Under the pieces are notes generated by a model that was not told the origin of the DNA, made no database searches, and saw nothing but the letters and a program-made list of their open reading frames with translations. 64,000 nt of DNA from Scalesia atractyloides. Taxonomy: Eukaryota > Streptophyta > Magnoliopsida > Asterales > Asteraceae. Both the position numbers and the translations under genes were made by a program. The stretch spans positions 32,807,126-32,871,125 of the forward strand of contig CAMTDV010000017.1 of NCBI GenBank assembly GCA_947069175.1, written 5' to 3'. Shown here one piece after another: positions 47,341-59,789 of this stretch. How positions within the stretch are numbered: the first letter of the stretch is position 1; each line of letters opens with the position of its first letter.

Positions 47341-48339
47341 TTAATTTGGAAAACTAATTTCATCGAAATCGTCCAACGATAAGAAAACTTCATCCAAACA
47401 TGAAAGCTCTGTCCCATCATCATTGTCGTCGTTGTCACAACTATGCTCGAACACTCGACATATGACCCACTTGCTTAAATCCTAAAAGATGGAAATTAAA
47501 ACGTTAAAAACAGATTAAAGGAACTTGCAATCAAATACCTTTAGTTATCCATTATATCGTTTTTACCACAAATATTTAATTACCAACTTGGAAGTCCTAA
47601 TAATATGTAGAAATAGAACAGAAAGAAAAACATGTCATTTTTTAAATATCACAATAAGTATTTAAAATATATCTATGTATTGAATGTATATTGAGTATTA
47701 AGTTATTACTCATTCACCAAAAAAGGGCCAGAATTTTTTGCAATGTTAAAGATAAAGTTAATATTAAAACTGAAATTACAAGTAATCCAAAGAAAAATCT
47801 TGAGACTTACTACTTTGGAGTTGCCTCTTCTTTTCGATCTACCATTGCTGCTGCTACTAGAAGATGAACTAGCATTACTAGAGAGTTTAAATTCCTCCAT
47901 TATCCAATTAGTTTTAACACCTTCAGGAGCTTCACCGATATGAAACACATAATATTTCTTCACACCAACTCGTTTGCTACTACTTGAACTCATAATTTGT
48001 TCATCACATGCCCATGATTTCCAATACCCGCTAGTCGTTATTCGATTTTGTGTCCTCCTGCTGTAATAATACCACTTTTTTCCTTCAGCCATAGCTTTTC
48101 CTAAAGCAAAACCATTAAAATATTATACCTTAAATAATATGTGCATGTAAAAAATGTTACTAATAATTAGTACCATCCAAGTCCCAAGGATCATAAGGAT
48201 AGAGATCAAGATCAGGGATGATATCGGGGTGGTATGGTAAGAGAGAGGCCTTGCGTTGAAGAAAGTGAACGACGAGTTCTTCGTCAGTCGGGCAGAATCG
48301 AAAACCAGGTGGAAGATTGACATTATTATTGTCACCCAT
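47341..48339 (-). CDS. XND1: NAC domain transcription factor, XND1/NAC104 type (three exons)
   Basis: Predicted 198-residue protein from exons 48339-48174, 48100-47811 and 47481-47341, joined by GT-AG introns of 73 and 329 bp. NAC subdomain A is seen at residues 9-27 (LPPGFRFCPTDEELVVHFL), then LDLYPYDPWDL, then subdomains C and D (WYYYSRRTQNRITTSGYWKS, VGVKKYYVFH, NWIMEEFKL), a Ser-rich linker of low complexity, and subdomain E (DLSKWVICRVFEH). The C-terminus TELSCLDEVFLSLDDFDEI is the signature of XND1; Arabidopsis XND1 has about 190 residues. XND1 is a nuclear regulator that restrains xylem vessel differentiation and secondary-wall formation (family knowledge). LSCLD is an LxCxE-like site; in Arabidopsis XND1 such a site is reported to bind retinoblastoma-related protein. 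Start chosen because MGDNNNVNLPPGFRF matches the family N-terminus. The Gly-to-Lys joining codon across intron 1 keeps the frame. No lesion seen. The 45-kb retroelement nest lies on its 3' side. Confidence 0.93.
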
Positions 48340-48487
48340 GTCACGAAAAATGAAGAATAATAAGTGGATAAGCTAGTCGATGGTTTTTTTTTAAATCAAC
48401 AAGAATAAGATTAAGATGTTGAAGTTGTGTGGTTGTGTGTGATGTGGGGTTGGGGAATGGAGTAATGGAAGGTTTTGGATGTGCGCA

Positions 48488-48496
48488 TTATATATA
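48488..48496 (-). promoter_or_regulatory. TATA box of the NAC gene
   Basis: Minus strand TATATATAA about 150 bp upstream of the start codon, leaving a 5' UTR of about 120 bp that is C/A-rich on the sense strand. Confidence 0.65.
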
Positions 48497-48504
48497 AGAG
48501 TGTT

Positions 48505-48531
48505 AGAGAGAGAGAGAGAGAGAGAGAGAGA
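48505..48531. repeat. GA-repeat just upstream of the NAC TATA box
   Basis: Thirteen GA units (CT on the sense strand). GA/CT repeats in plant promoters can bind BPC-type factors (family knowledge); a role here is inference. Confidence 0.85.
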
Positions 48532-48869
48532 CTGACTGACGTGAGATATAAGTATAGTGATCACCACCATGAGTTTTCATTTTGAAGGTTGCTGTTTGAA
48601 GGGTGTACCCTACCTGCAGTGTACGGTCGGATACTAAACAAGCGACGGGATCTGTTATATAAACATAGTTCTCTTTACAATTCAAAGAGATTTCAAACTT
48701 TTTTCCTTGGATATATTATATGAAACACTAACTTTTACTTTTACTAATATATGATTGTTATAATTGAACTATTTTTAAAATTATAATTACTTTTATGCGA
48801 AAATAAAAACATCTAGTGAGGTTACAAAACTATAGAAGGGAGTATTATGTCTCAGTATAGACACAAATC

Positions 48870-49030
48870 ATCATTATCCTCAGTAAATTCTATCAATAGC
48901 AAAGCTAAGGTATGGTCTGAGAAGGGTATGATGTAGACAGTCTTACCTCTATCCCGTAGGAATAGAGAGGCTGCTTCTAGTGAGACCCCCAGCTCGACAG
49001 TAGTTTTGCATCAAGTCTTGGACATAAGAC
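48870..49030 (+). mobile_element. SINE-like fragment
   Basis: Contains AAGGTATGGTCTGAGAAGGG, ATGTAGACAGTCTTACCTCT, AGAGAGGCTGCTTC and AGTGAGACCCCC, a pattern familiar from plant SINE bodies. Ends and target-site duplication not found. Confidence 0.5.
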
Positions 49031-50019
49031 ACATAACTCTCGACAATTAAGACAAAGGCCAATTAGTGCATGTGCTCCCTTGTCTTTCGGCTATCAACGC
49101 AACCACATGATGCATGATTAACCATACCTCTCTTTTAACATTATTTTCACGAAATTAGTAAAATAACTTTAAAATTAGTGCACTTTCACTTTTACCCCTG
49201 AGCGCCCACACATTTATACATTATATGCGTATACCGCAAGCGGGCGTATAGACACAAATAATTGTATTATATAATAAAGAGTCTTGGAACAACAACCATT
49301 AACATTCACAAATGGGTCTTGTAACAATAAGAACCAGCAACACTAACAAAAAAAAAAAGTTTTTTATCAGTTTTATACTTATCAATTTAAACATAAAAAG
49401 GCTCAATATAGTTAAATGAGTTGGAGAGTTTCTATTTTGATATGGCTACAAAACCAAGGTGTCTACTTTAGATCTATATATCCTATATAGTTACTATATT
49501 ATAGATACAACATATTAAGACTCATGACTCGTAATATATTTTTGTCTAAACACTGTTCTCAAGACCAAGGTATTAAAGTCTCTTGATTGTTACACACAGC
49601 AACACACGGTGTGTCTCATGCTCGTAAGTTCATCTCTAATGGTATAACTATTGCATCAACTATTGTAGCATTGGAGACAGACACCTCATCTACAGAGACG
49701 CGAAATTTAGTTTAAGGGAACCGTGCCAAACTCATGGCCTCCGCCAAACCTAGCTCTTCATGTTTGCTTGAACATTGTTGTAGCTGCAATATGAATCTTA
49801 TTACATTCTATTGTTTATGCATATGTGTAGTGTTTATATCTTCTGGTAACATGTTCTGAATCAAGTGTATTGTATTTGCATTTAATTACATTCTATAAAA
49901 TAAAGACTATCTTTATTTATTTTGTAAAACAAAAGTAAAGAACCATACAATCTTAAAACGTATTTTCTATTTAAAGTTAAGATTTTTGATGTTTCCTTAA
50001 AACATATTTTCTTGGATAT
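49031..50019. other. Intergenic sequence, nothing recognised
   Basis: AT-rich. No coding frame, LTR end or terminal inverted repeat identified. A GCGTATACCGCAAGCGGGCG stretch near 49225-49247 is unusual for its GC content but unexplained. Confidence 0.45.
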
Positions 50020-50021
50020 AC

Positions 50022-50365
50022 ATCCATTACAAGAAAAGGAGGCAATAGCGGCGACAACAATAGCGGCGATAGGCAATATGTCGCCGCTATTGGTCGATCC
50101 GGAACACGGTGTCACACAACTAATTAACCCCATCCACTCATTACTTATCTTGATCCAACGGCTGGGGTATGTTACTTGCAATAGCGGCGGCACAATGTCG
50201 CCCCTAAAACCATAGCAACCCTAAACGAAACAGTGGGTAGATAGGCGGGCTTCTTCCCTCTCTTTCTTACTTTTCCCTCAATTTTTGCTTGACACGGATA
50301 AAGATGGGAATTGGCTTGACATGGTAGCTGAGCGGAATTATGTAAGTATTTGAAGTATAATATTC

Positions 50366-50420
<55 letters not shown>

Positions 50421-51165
50421 GATATTTAATCATCTTCGTAAAATACAGCTAGCTTTGGAACAAGAGATTATGGGTCAAAACGAACGTGCGAAGAAGGGAT
50501 AGTTGTCAACCACCAAGTGAGGTATCCTCATTTCAAAAGGTCTTAGGTGATCGGCAGGGATGGTCCTGAGGGATTGGGCATAAACCTTCCAATACGCTCT
50601 CCAATGTTGGTGCGCAGTCTCAAAGTCAACAACAATATTCTGAGGTATAAACTATCATATTTTACTTTGCTAAATGTTGGGTTATATTAGTAATTTTGTT
50701 AGGAAATTGGTAACTTTGGTATAAATATGTTAGTAGAATGTTAATATGCTAATTTGGGTTTTGATATATTTTTATTTTAGGAATTTGTTTCGGGGTTGTT
50801 CCAAACCCCGTCGATTTTTAGCCGCCTTGAATACTATCTCGGTTCGAGGGGAAAGCAACCCGCAGACGTTGATGATGACATTTTCGATAACGATGAAGAC
50901 GGACGATGTCATGATGTAGTTTTTCATATTTTATGCAATTTTAGGATGTTTTGTCCGAATTAAACGACTAACTTTTTAGTAATGAATCTTAGTATGTATG
51001 AACATATAATTATTGGGTATATGTAGTTTGTTTGTGTGTGTTTTGAAAACTTGAAATCGACAGGTTTTGTATATCCGTAAAAGTCGGCAAATATTGTAAA
51101 AGCAGCAAAAATATTGGAAAAAAAGACTTTTAGCAGCGACATGTCGCTGCTAATAATCATCAGGT
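50022..51165. mobile_element. Decayed CACTA (En/Spm) element fragment
   Basis: CCATTACAAGAAAAGGAGG at 50024 resembles the CACTACAAGAAA terminus, followed by repeated ATAGCGGCGACA-type subterminal repeats in both directions (50042-50205) and a related pair TAGCAGCGACATGTCGCTGC at 51131-51150. No right terminus is present. An (AT) microsatellite lies at about 50368-50415. 50780-50900 has an acidic coding-like piece I do not recognise. Confidence 0.6.
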
Positions 51166-51189
51166 AATCATGCATTGCTACAACCCAGC

Positions 51190-52800
51190 TGCTATCTCTC
51201 AAAGCTTCCTGGTACTTGTTGTCACCAATGATTTGTTTCGGGGATGGGCTTTCAATAATGGCTGACCACCAACATAAGGAATAATATAGGTGATTGTATT
51301 TGAACTTGGATTTGAGGAAACAACTAATGGATATGTTTGACTTTGGTCATCAATTCTTCTTGGGTTGAAGGGCTCAAACATTTGGGTGCAAGAAACAACG
51401 AGTGTTAACATCTGATATTGGTTTAAAGAGATCAGTTGTTCGAACATCAAATGTTGATGCATTAGTTGTCATTGAAGCAGTCCTTTCAGATTCAGTAGTT
51501 GTAGTGGTCTCGATGGATACACCATCGGGACTTTTGAAGTAGGATGGTGTAATATCAAATATGTAATTTACTTCTTTGATGAAACATATGAAGTGAAATC
51601 GATCCGCAACAAGTATATCAGATGATTAAGATACATTTTTTAAGATATCTTAATCCAAGAGATTAGCATGATCTACAATAATTAATGTTGAAAACAATTC
51701 TTTGAATGTTACATTAAAAGTTTCTTCAACTACCATGGTTCAAGAGTTAAGACTTCTAATTGTCTTTCTAGTTGAGGATTAGCCCAAGAAATAACCACTA
51801 TAAACTTTTTTTTTTGCAAATTTTGAAATTGAGTCCTTGATAATCAGAATAAAACAAGGACAACTAAAAGTTCTGGAAAATGTGATCGGTGGTTTGATAT
51901 CAAACAAAATTTCATAGGTTATTTTGCTATATCTTTTAACAACCAAATCCCAGTTTTTTTACGTAGCATGTTGTATTCACAACCTAAGCCCAAAAAGATA
52001 AAGGTAATCCACAATCAGTAGCATAGATCTTGCAGCTTAATGTGTTCGGTGGTTTGGTATCAAACAAAATTTCATAGGTTATTTTGCTATATCATCCCAG
52101 TTTTTTTTTTTCATAGCATGTTGTATTCACAACCTAAGCCCAAAAAGATAAAGGTAATCCACAATCAGTAGCATAGATCTTGCAGCTTAAATTAGTGTCT
52201 AGTTCTTTCTCTTAACGACACCGGTATGATGTAAATGACTCATAATTAAACTGAGAAGTGATATAAATGAAGTCATCAAGTCCTTGATCAGTGCATGCAT
52301 GGTAAGGAGATTTTATGACTCAAATGTATTACCTAGAGTATAGTCTTCGGAATTGCCATACCAACATAGAAAATGCTTTAGCATGTAGTTCTAATTTCTG
52401 AAAATATACATGGAGTAATATTTGAGTTCTTTGGGGACCTCTAATTTGCCATCTTCAACATCATCATCCATTGGTTTGAACAAATCAAACATAACAGAGC
52501 GCCAACATCCACTATATTGATGTGATAGAAAATAAGCCATTCTCTTTTACCATATGTTATACCCATAAAAAAGGAAAATTATTGGATTAGTCAATGATAC
52601 TATGTTATGATGAGGATGAAAAATCGACAAGGTTAGTGAGTATTTGAAGAAATAAAAAAGAATTAGTATGAGCTTTGTTTTTTAAAACAATTGTGGTTTA
52701 TCATAGTTTTATGCAACAACAAATTGTGATTTTTATTAATGAACTAGAACTTTGTACTAAATTGACTGTTATATTGAATTAGATAACTTAGCTCCGATAC
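51190..52800 (-). pseudogene. Decayed copia polyprotein remnant
   Basis: Minus-strand translation gives a copia integrase-like end: GLPLSFWA, VVNTTCY (about 52165-52110 and again 52015-51965), ITYEILFDIKPP, SCPCFILIIKDS, VYSGYF (about 51800). Many stops. An acidic or gag-like frame at 51462-51199 is uncertain. A PBS-like TTGGTATCGGAGC abuts the LTR at 52808. Confidence 0.65.
51887..52195. repeat. Tandem duplication of about 150 bp
   Basis: 51887-52042 and 52043-52195 are near-identical, both ending at GATCTTGCAGCTTAA, inside the copia integrase remnant; the second lacks about 13 bp. Confidence 0.88.
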
Positions 52801-52807
52801 CAATTGT

Positions 52808-53183
52808 TGAGATCTGAGTTGTGTTTTGCAATCAAACAGTAAACATAATTCAGTTATTGTAATTAAGCAGCGAAATAGTAATTATCAAAACACATTTAGA
52901 AGCAATCTATCAAAACAAATTCAATAAATTATACAGACTCAAGCTACCCCTTAACATGATATACCTAGTTCTTTCTCTCTAGAAATCTAAGAACAACTTA
53001 TACGGATCATGAACTATGTATACTACAAAGGAGATAACTCAAGAGACATCATTTTGACAATGACAACAAACAATCTAACCAACTGAAAGATGCAACGTTG
53101 TACTATGCACAACTGATCATTTACAATAGACAGATGCAACATTAAAAGACGATTATATTACATGAACAACTGATCTAGTAAAA
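52808..53183 (-). repeat. Probable LTR of the decayed minus-strand copia
   Basis: Starts TGTTGAGATCTGAG immediately after the PBS. The end near 53183 (AGTAAAACA) is a guess from TG...CA; no second LTR in the window. Confidence 0.5.
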
Positions 53184-53916
53184 CAATTGTTATCTTTGAT
53201 ATTATTTTTTTCCTTCAATAACAATCTTCTAACCTCCTTAGTTAATCGTTTCTTTCAATCTTTTGTTTGTCTTTAGTCATTTGTCACTAGAGGAGACATT
53301 CGTTTGTTAGTGTGATTTAAATAATTATTGAAGAATGATTGAATGTTTGTCTTAGAGATCACTAGTTCTTTTCATGTTCAACAGTTCCTTATGTTTAACT
53401 ATTAACCAAAAAGTTCTCATTAAGTTAATTAGATAGGGAAAGAATTTTTCAACATATGTTAAAAACAGATAGAACAACTTGAGAGTTGTTGCTCATGATA
53501 AAAGATAATAAGTTAATAAATAATGACATAAAAAGTTAATCAAGTCATAAAAATGTGGTGAGGGTGCTTTATGTCCATATATAGACAAACAACTTGTTTT
53601 TCATTTCAAGTCATCTTTAAAAATAAAATCATGAGTTTGAATTTTAAGATATGCAATAATAAAATTCTTTGTTTTAGGTAACTACAATGAATCTTGAAAC
53701 TTTGTTAATATATATATAATTATACAATGAACGACGTAGACGCGTCTGTTACGTCCCTTAATTATTGAAATGCAGTATATTAGATAACATTTGCATTTGC
53801 ATACTTGTAGTAATTTGTATTTTCTTTTTGGTCCTTATATTGGGTTATATATTGTACCCTTCTTATCAATTCTATTCATTTAATTATCAAACTTAATATC
53901 TTTTCAGGTTGTTTTT
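53184..53916. other. Intergenic sequence, nothing recognised
   Basis: AT-rich with no LTR end, PBS or coding frame supportable. Confidence 0.45.
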
Positions 53917-54202
53917 TTGAGTTCTCCTGATCTTTCTCTTCCCTTCCATGCCTTCTTCTCTCCTTCCATCTTTTCCCCTTCTACTTCCACTAATCCTACT
54001 TTCTTACCCTTTGCTTCCTCCTTAACTAATGAATCCAATCCTATGGCTGGCCTCACACCATTATTGTCGTTGAAACTCACATCCACAAACTACCTTTACT
54101 GGCGCACTCAGATGCTGCCACTGTTAACCTATCACAAGGTTCTTCCTCCCGTTGACGGCACCATGACAACCCCTGCTCGCTCTATTATGGCAAACGAAAA
54201 TC
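53917..54202 (+). pseudogene. Copia gag, N-terminal part (split by Z3)
   Basis: Open frame from 53917 with SNPMAGLTPLLSLKLTSTNY followed by a YWRTQMLPLL block and a PPVDGT motif, the usual start of Ty1/copia gag. Reading leaves gag at the Z3 edge. No LTR or PBS is visible upstream. Confidence 0.8.
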
Positions 54203-57105
54203 TGTGTTTAACACCCCGATCGTGTAAAGTAACAAACCGCGGCGGAAACATCGGGGAGTTACGTCACAGGAATTGTTTAAACAACACATGGTATTTAAAG
54301 TTTTGTTTTATTAAGTTAAATGTTTACATTGTCTTGGGATAAACAGAAACAAAATATAAATAAATTGTCTTTCATGTTTTTAAGTCACAAAGGCCCACGT
54401 CCAATCCTACGTGAAGTATGCATTTCAAATCATCAGACATTGGTTCCTAAAACATATGTGAAAAGAGAGTCAGCATAAAAATGCCGGCGAGTACGTAGGT
54501 TTTGTGAGTGTGTCAAATTCATGGCTTTGTATACATATTGCAACATCTCGTCCGACTACAAAAGTCGTTAAGTGAAAACATTGTATCAAAAGTGTTTGAT
54601 ATTGCAATACAATTAACCAACTAAAATAAGTTGGTTAGAGTTTGTGAACACCTTGTAGCCATGAATCTTGACCAAAACGTTTCTTCTGTAAACCGAGTAG
54701 TAAATTGATTTAAAAGAAACCTCATATGTTTTATATCTTTAAGTGAAAATCATTGCGTGACATTGTTCAAAACCATTTGTCTAAGTGATTCGGATAACGT
54801 CACGGTATGTAATACGATTAAAGTACTTATATATAGGAAGTACCAGCGGCGTATCCACCATGCTTTTATCATATTACATCCGTCTCATTATCTAAATCAC
54901 TTACCATAAACCAATCGTCCAATTGTCTGTGTTACGAATCATTAGTCCGTGTTATAAATCATTTGAACGTGTCATAAACCATTTGTTGTTGTCATAAACC
55001 AATTGTATGTGTCATCAATCAATCGTCCGTGTTATAAACCAATCGCCTATGTTTTAATTGTGAAAACTTTTGGGCGTTCTTTAATGAACACATTCAAGCG
55101 TGTGTTGACTATACCACCAAAGGGTATCTTTAATATACCACCAAAGGGTCTCTTTAATTAGACTAACAAATCAACAAATGATTTGTTAATCAGAAACAAT
55201 TTTTGTCATTACCCAAACTTCTACCAAATCCAGTGTACATTCCGATAACGGGATTGTCAGTCCTATGGTACCATAACATACTACCGGTCGGCGTGACCAA
55301 TTTTAATTAATGTCATTCGTGTCATGGACAATGCACCAACAACTTGTTCACATTATTGAAATTGTATTGTTTTATATAAACCATAGACTTTTTTTTTGAA
55401 AACTTGAAAATGATTTAGCATATGTGAGTCACCCAAAACATTTGCAAAACCTAAAAGATGGGAACTATGTACTCACGTTGAAAATCATTTTGTATGTATA
55501 AACCATATATATTATTTTAAATCTTGAAAATAACAATAGGCACATATGAATCACCCCAAAACATTTGAAAAAGTAAAAGAGGGGAACTATGTACTCACTT
55601 GGGATTGCGCATAAGTCTTGTTCAAACGATCAAACAAAGATCAAGAGATCAAGGATTCAAGTGTGTCCTAATATTGGATAACTACGTTAGCATGTCTAGA
55701 CTTTAATCGGAGGATTCAGGTAGAATGAAGTCTTATAAACCAAATGAGTGTTGGAACTCATATGATATGGTTTAACAAACTTAAAATTCTAATTTGGAAA
55801 GGATACTAAGTGCTTTTGACCCGTTATAACTTGTTAAAGTAGTTTACGCTACTTTAAAGGGTCATTAGCGTAATTATATAATCGGATGGTCAAATATGTC
55901 ATATGATGAGTCTTACGTGTCAAAAAAGTTTGATTATGTTATAAAATCAGTTTAGATGTCAAAACTTTGGTTACTTATGCCTAAAGTCAATTTATGCGCA
56001 AAAAGGGTATTTTGGTCAATTTAAAAGAACATACAAGCAACTCATCATATAACTAACCAAACTACAAGACCTTAAGGTATAACCTTATGAGGGTTATTCC
56101 CTATACAAATAGGGTCCTAAAAATGCGCTTGGTCGAATCCAAAGATCGACCAAACGGGTCGGATTCGAAAGTCAAAGCGGTGGTCAAACCGCTAGACTTA
56201 CGACCCAAAATAAAGCACTAAACTTGAAGTAACGGGTTAGACATGTTGAAACATGTCTAACTAAGTTATAAAAATGATTTGGAATCAAAACTTGGAGTTT
56301 CAATTCCAAAAATTAGTTTCGTCGTAAAATGCACATTATGTGCATCTTTGACCGAAACTTTGACTCGTCACTTCGACTAGTAAATGTAGTAACCAGAAGG
56401 TGCAATCGCAAGGGATTAATACTTTTGTGATTACGAGCACGTTGCAAAGTTTAATTGAACTTTGACTTGACCAAATATGGTCAGAACCAAAATTCAAACA
56501 GAAAGTCAAATTGTTTGACTTTTAGCTCAAAATAGCTAAAATAAATGAAATATACTAGGAGTGAGCACTTACTTGTGTTCAAGAACAATTTAGAGCTCCG
56601 TAGGAGGCTTCCAAAGGCTTGAAACAAGCTTCAAGAGAGTGGGAGAAAGAATTTGTGAATGAGCAAGGAAAAACGGCCAAACTTGGTTGCTATTTATAGT
56701 TGTTTGGAGTCCCATGAGGTGGCAATGATCTAGGAAGGTCCTAACACTTGTCAAATGCAAGAACAAAGCTGGAAATTTCGAGTTCTTGGGCTCAAAGGCA
56801 TAAAACAAGAAGCTGCCACCTTTCTGCTGAGCTGGGGACTGTTTACAGACTGTACGTGTCTTACGGCCCGTAAGGCCCTGACAGGGGCATGACTTTCAAA
56901 ATTTGGCAGATTTGGCCCATGGACTTATTTCGTCGCGTTTAGTCACTTTTAACCCAAAATTTAGGCTATATAAAGGTGTTAAGGAATATGTAACTTGGAT
57001 TTTGCCCGGAAATGTCATGGATATCTGTTCGTTCGGTTGTACGGTTACGCGTTTCGCAAAATTATACAAGATTTTATTGAATACAAAAGTATTTGGATTG
57101 GTACA
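54203..57105 (-). repeat. Z3: LTR of family Z inserted in copia gag
   Basis: Plus-strand start TGTGTTTAACACCCCG corresponds to the end of Z1 inverted. Homology to Z1 continues through the folded motif, the GACCAAACGGGTC-containing part and the minus-strand TATA at 56691-56698. Dyads CTTACGGCCCGTAAG lie at about 56863-56877. The right edge is uncertain (57105 by resumption of gag; AAATC at 57130 would match 54198-54202 but lies inside gag-like sequence). No second LTR, so probably solo. Confidence 0.7.
54782..54903 (-). other. Folded conserved motif, Z3 copy
   Basis: Stems TAAGTGATT/AATCACTTA (54782-54790, 54895-54903), GATAACG/CATTATC (54793-54799, 54886-54892, one G-U type pair), and ATGTAATACGAT with ATCATATTACAT (54807-54818, 54868-54879, one wobble). 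Minus-strand core has GGTGGATACGCCGCTGGTAC and TATATATAAG. Confidence 0.72.
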
Positions 57106-59223
57106 CATGGTTGGTATCTTGAAAGGGTTCAAAATCTTCGATGTAACCTACGTTTGTCTCAAAAAGGAGAGAAGTCTTTCTCTGAGTTTGGGCGCACCTT
57201 CAAGGCAATATATGATTAAATGCAGGCTATTGGTCATCCGGTTGACCCCGTGGACCAAATCCACTGGTTTCTCTGCGGTCTCGGACGCGCCTTCGAAACC
57301 TTCTCCACGTCTATGCGCTCCACGCAGCCTTCTCCATTGTTCCATGACCTACCGACTCACGCTGAGACTCTGGAACTGTTTATTCAGACTTTACATGGCC
57401 TAACAAACCCATCTCTAGCCTTTTCTGCACAAACTACCACTCCAAATAGGCCCAACTGCGGTCGCGGCCCAAATTAGTTCCACCCTTCAAATTGCTCTGG
57501 AAAATACCCAAACAACTACAACAGTTTCAGGGGTAACAACCGACCCACTGCCCAAAACAACCGATCTCCCCGAACTCCTACATGTCAAATATGCCGCAAC
57601 CAAGGTCACTATGAAACACAATGCTCCAAATTGCATACTTTTGCGTCCTCAGCCAGCCCTAGCGAAGAACAACTGGATTAGGTGTTCCATGCCCAATGTC
57701 ATGTTAATCCTAACATACATGTCTGGACATGTTATATAGGTGCTTCGGATCATATGATTCCAAACACTCATGGGGTAACAAATGCTTCTCCAACACAAGG
57801 TAATAAACGTGTATGTTTTGGGAAGTTCAATCCTTACCTATCTCGGATACGGGTAACTCTAAATTGCTTTTTTGGTTGTTTCACAACTTACCAGAAATCT
57901 CCTTTTGGTAAGTAAACTAATTATGGACAATCCGGTTGATATTGTTTTCTCACACCCTAATCTTTACATTCAGGATCGTCTAACCACGCAGATCCTAGCT
58001 CGAGGTTTTTGTGAGCCTTTACTTTCTTCATAACACACATTAAGCCCCTATGTTATCATCATCTTATTCTAAGGCGTCTTTTGGAGTTTGGCCTTCACAT
58101 CTTGGGCATGTCAATTTTGAGACAATTATTATGTTAAAAAATACTAGACCCTTGTCATTTACTTCCTTATTAAATAAAGCAGGATCATGCTCCCCATGTG
58201 AGCTTTCTAATTCTAAATTACTCCTTTTCAATAATAACAATAAATGGGCCACGAAACCTCTTGAGTGGATTCACTGTGATTTATAGGGTCCTTTGCTGGT
58301 TAAATCAGTTGACAATTTTTCATACTATGTGACGTTTATTGACGACTTTTGTCGGCTTACATGGAAGTTTCCTCTAAGGACCAAAGATTAATTTTTTTGA
58401 TGCATTGAATATATTTGTTCCATATGCCCAAACTCAATATTCATCAAAAATAAAAATTCCAAAGTGACAGTGGCATGGAGTTCACTAATTATAAGGTATG
58501 AAACCTATTTCAAAATAATGGAACTTTGCATCGCATGTCTTGCCCCTATACACCCCAACAAAATGGGAGAGTTGAATGCAAGCATCAACACATTCTCGAA
58601 ACCAAATTAGCGATGTTTTTTCTTGCGAAACTCTGTCCTACCTATTAGGTTGAAGCTTTCTCATATGCCGTGTACATCACTAACCTATTACCATCCTCTA
58701 TATTTAATGGAAATCACCATTTGAATTATTATATAATCAATCGCCAAACTATGCCATTTTCGCCCATTTGGCTGTTGTGTATATCCATATTTAATGGATT
58801 ATCCTCCACATAAGCTGGCACCAAGAAGCATACCACATATCTTTATTGGGTACAACTCGAAATACAAGGGATATTGATGTTTTGATACTTGTACCTCATG
58901 CATTTATGTCACTCGCCATGCTCGGTTTGATGAGACATCCTATCCTCTTGCCACTAAGACTGCAGAAAACCCTATTGGTATCCTTGACTTATCAACCTTC
59001 TTGGATATCTAACCAGATATTTCTAATGACACACACAATTACAAAAAAAACCACGTACAACAACTCCACCAAAATCCACTGACTAACCCGAACACAACAA
59101 CACTTACTTTCCTTTTTTTCCCACTTTCCCTGACCCTTCAAATCTGCCTACAACACCAAATGGACCTCCACCCTCCCCTACCGAAACCACCTCTACCAAA
59201 ATCACCTCTACCAACTCTACACC
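57106..59223 (+). pseudogene. Copia gag (3' part), protease and integrase, decayed
   Basis: Gag resumes with RVQNLRCNLRLSQKGEKSF, then DQIHWFLCGLGRAFETFST (57262-57318). Zinc knuckle CQICRNQGHYETQC at about 57583-57630. Protease-like WTCYIGASDHMIPNT at about 57723 with Asp of DTGA changed. Pre-integrase: WPSHLGHVNFETI (58093). Integrase core: WIHCDL, YYVTFIDDFCRLTW (58315-58362), SDSGMEF (about 58463), YTPQQNGRVECKHQ (58550-58587), so D, D and E are still visible across frameshifts. Then LAPRSIPHIFIGYNSKYKGY. RT and RNase H are absent, cut by element 5 and LTR8. Confidence 0.85.
59219..59223. repeat. Target-site duplication ACACC of element 5 (left)
   Basis: ACACC precedes TGAAAGCCC and is repeated at 62221-62225. 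Confidence 0.92.
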
Positions 59224-59789
59224 TGAAAGCCCGTGATCAGGCGGTTCTAGACAGAAGTTAATGCAGAAACGTAAACCGATTCGGTAGAATGTTATTAAGA
59301 ATGGAGTAGAAACAGAATGCAGCGGAAGTCTTCATTCATACCGAAAGAGCATACATCTTTATAAGCCCAGCTGCCGGAGTTCCTGGAGAGAATCCGGCAG
59401 CACCTCCCCGTAGGGATGGCAAAAACTCAAATGACAAATGAACACACACCACCTATTTATAGGGAAACATAACAAGTTCGCTTGACATGTGCATAGGAGG
59501 ACAAGTTCGGGCGAACTTGTCCACCATACGACAAGTGCGGCCGAACTTGTCTGCCACATGTCCAGTTCGAGCGAAATTGACTGCTATATGTCAAGTTCGA
59601 GCAAACTTGACTGCCACATGTCAAGTTTGAGCGAACTTGACCTCCACAGGTCAAGTTCGGGCGAACTTGTTCCCTTTTACACTGAAAACTCCGTATTTTG
59701 GTCGTGTGTTCGTTTCTAAGCTATACAATATTCAACACAGGCTCAATCTAGCCTATTCGACAAGTGACGAACACAATAGTGCATCAACA
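59224..59789 (-). repeat. Element 5 3' LTR
   Basis: Plus-strand ends TGAAAGCCC and GCATCAACA. TATA (minus) at 59454-59461. Six dyads at 30-bp spacing, 59502-59669, several mutated. Confidence 0.93.

Noticed and set aside
54198..57134. AAATC as target-site duplication of Z3
   Set aside because: The right copy lies within gag-like sequence (after RVQN), and the end it implies does not form an inverted repeat with the other Z end.
59502..59669. CRISPR-like array (palindromic repeats with regular spacers)
   Set aside because: It lies in the LTRs of a plant retroelement, spacers are only 12 bp and similar to one another, and the same array is in both LTRs.
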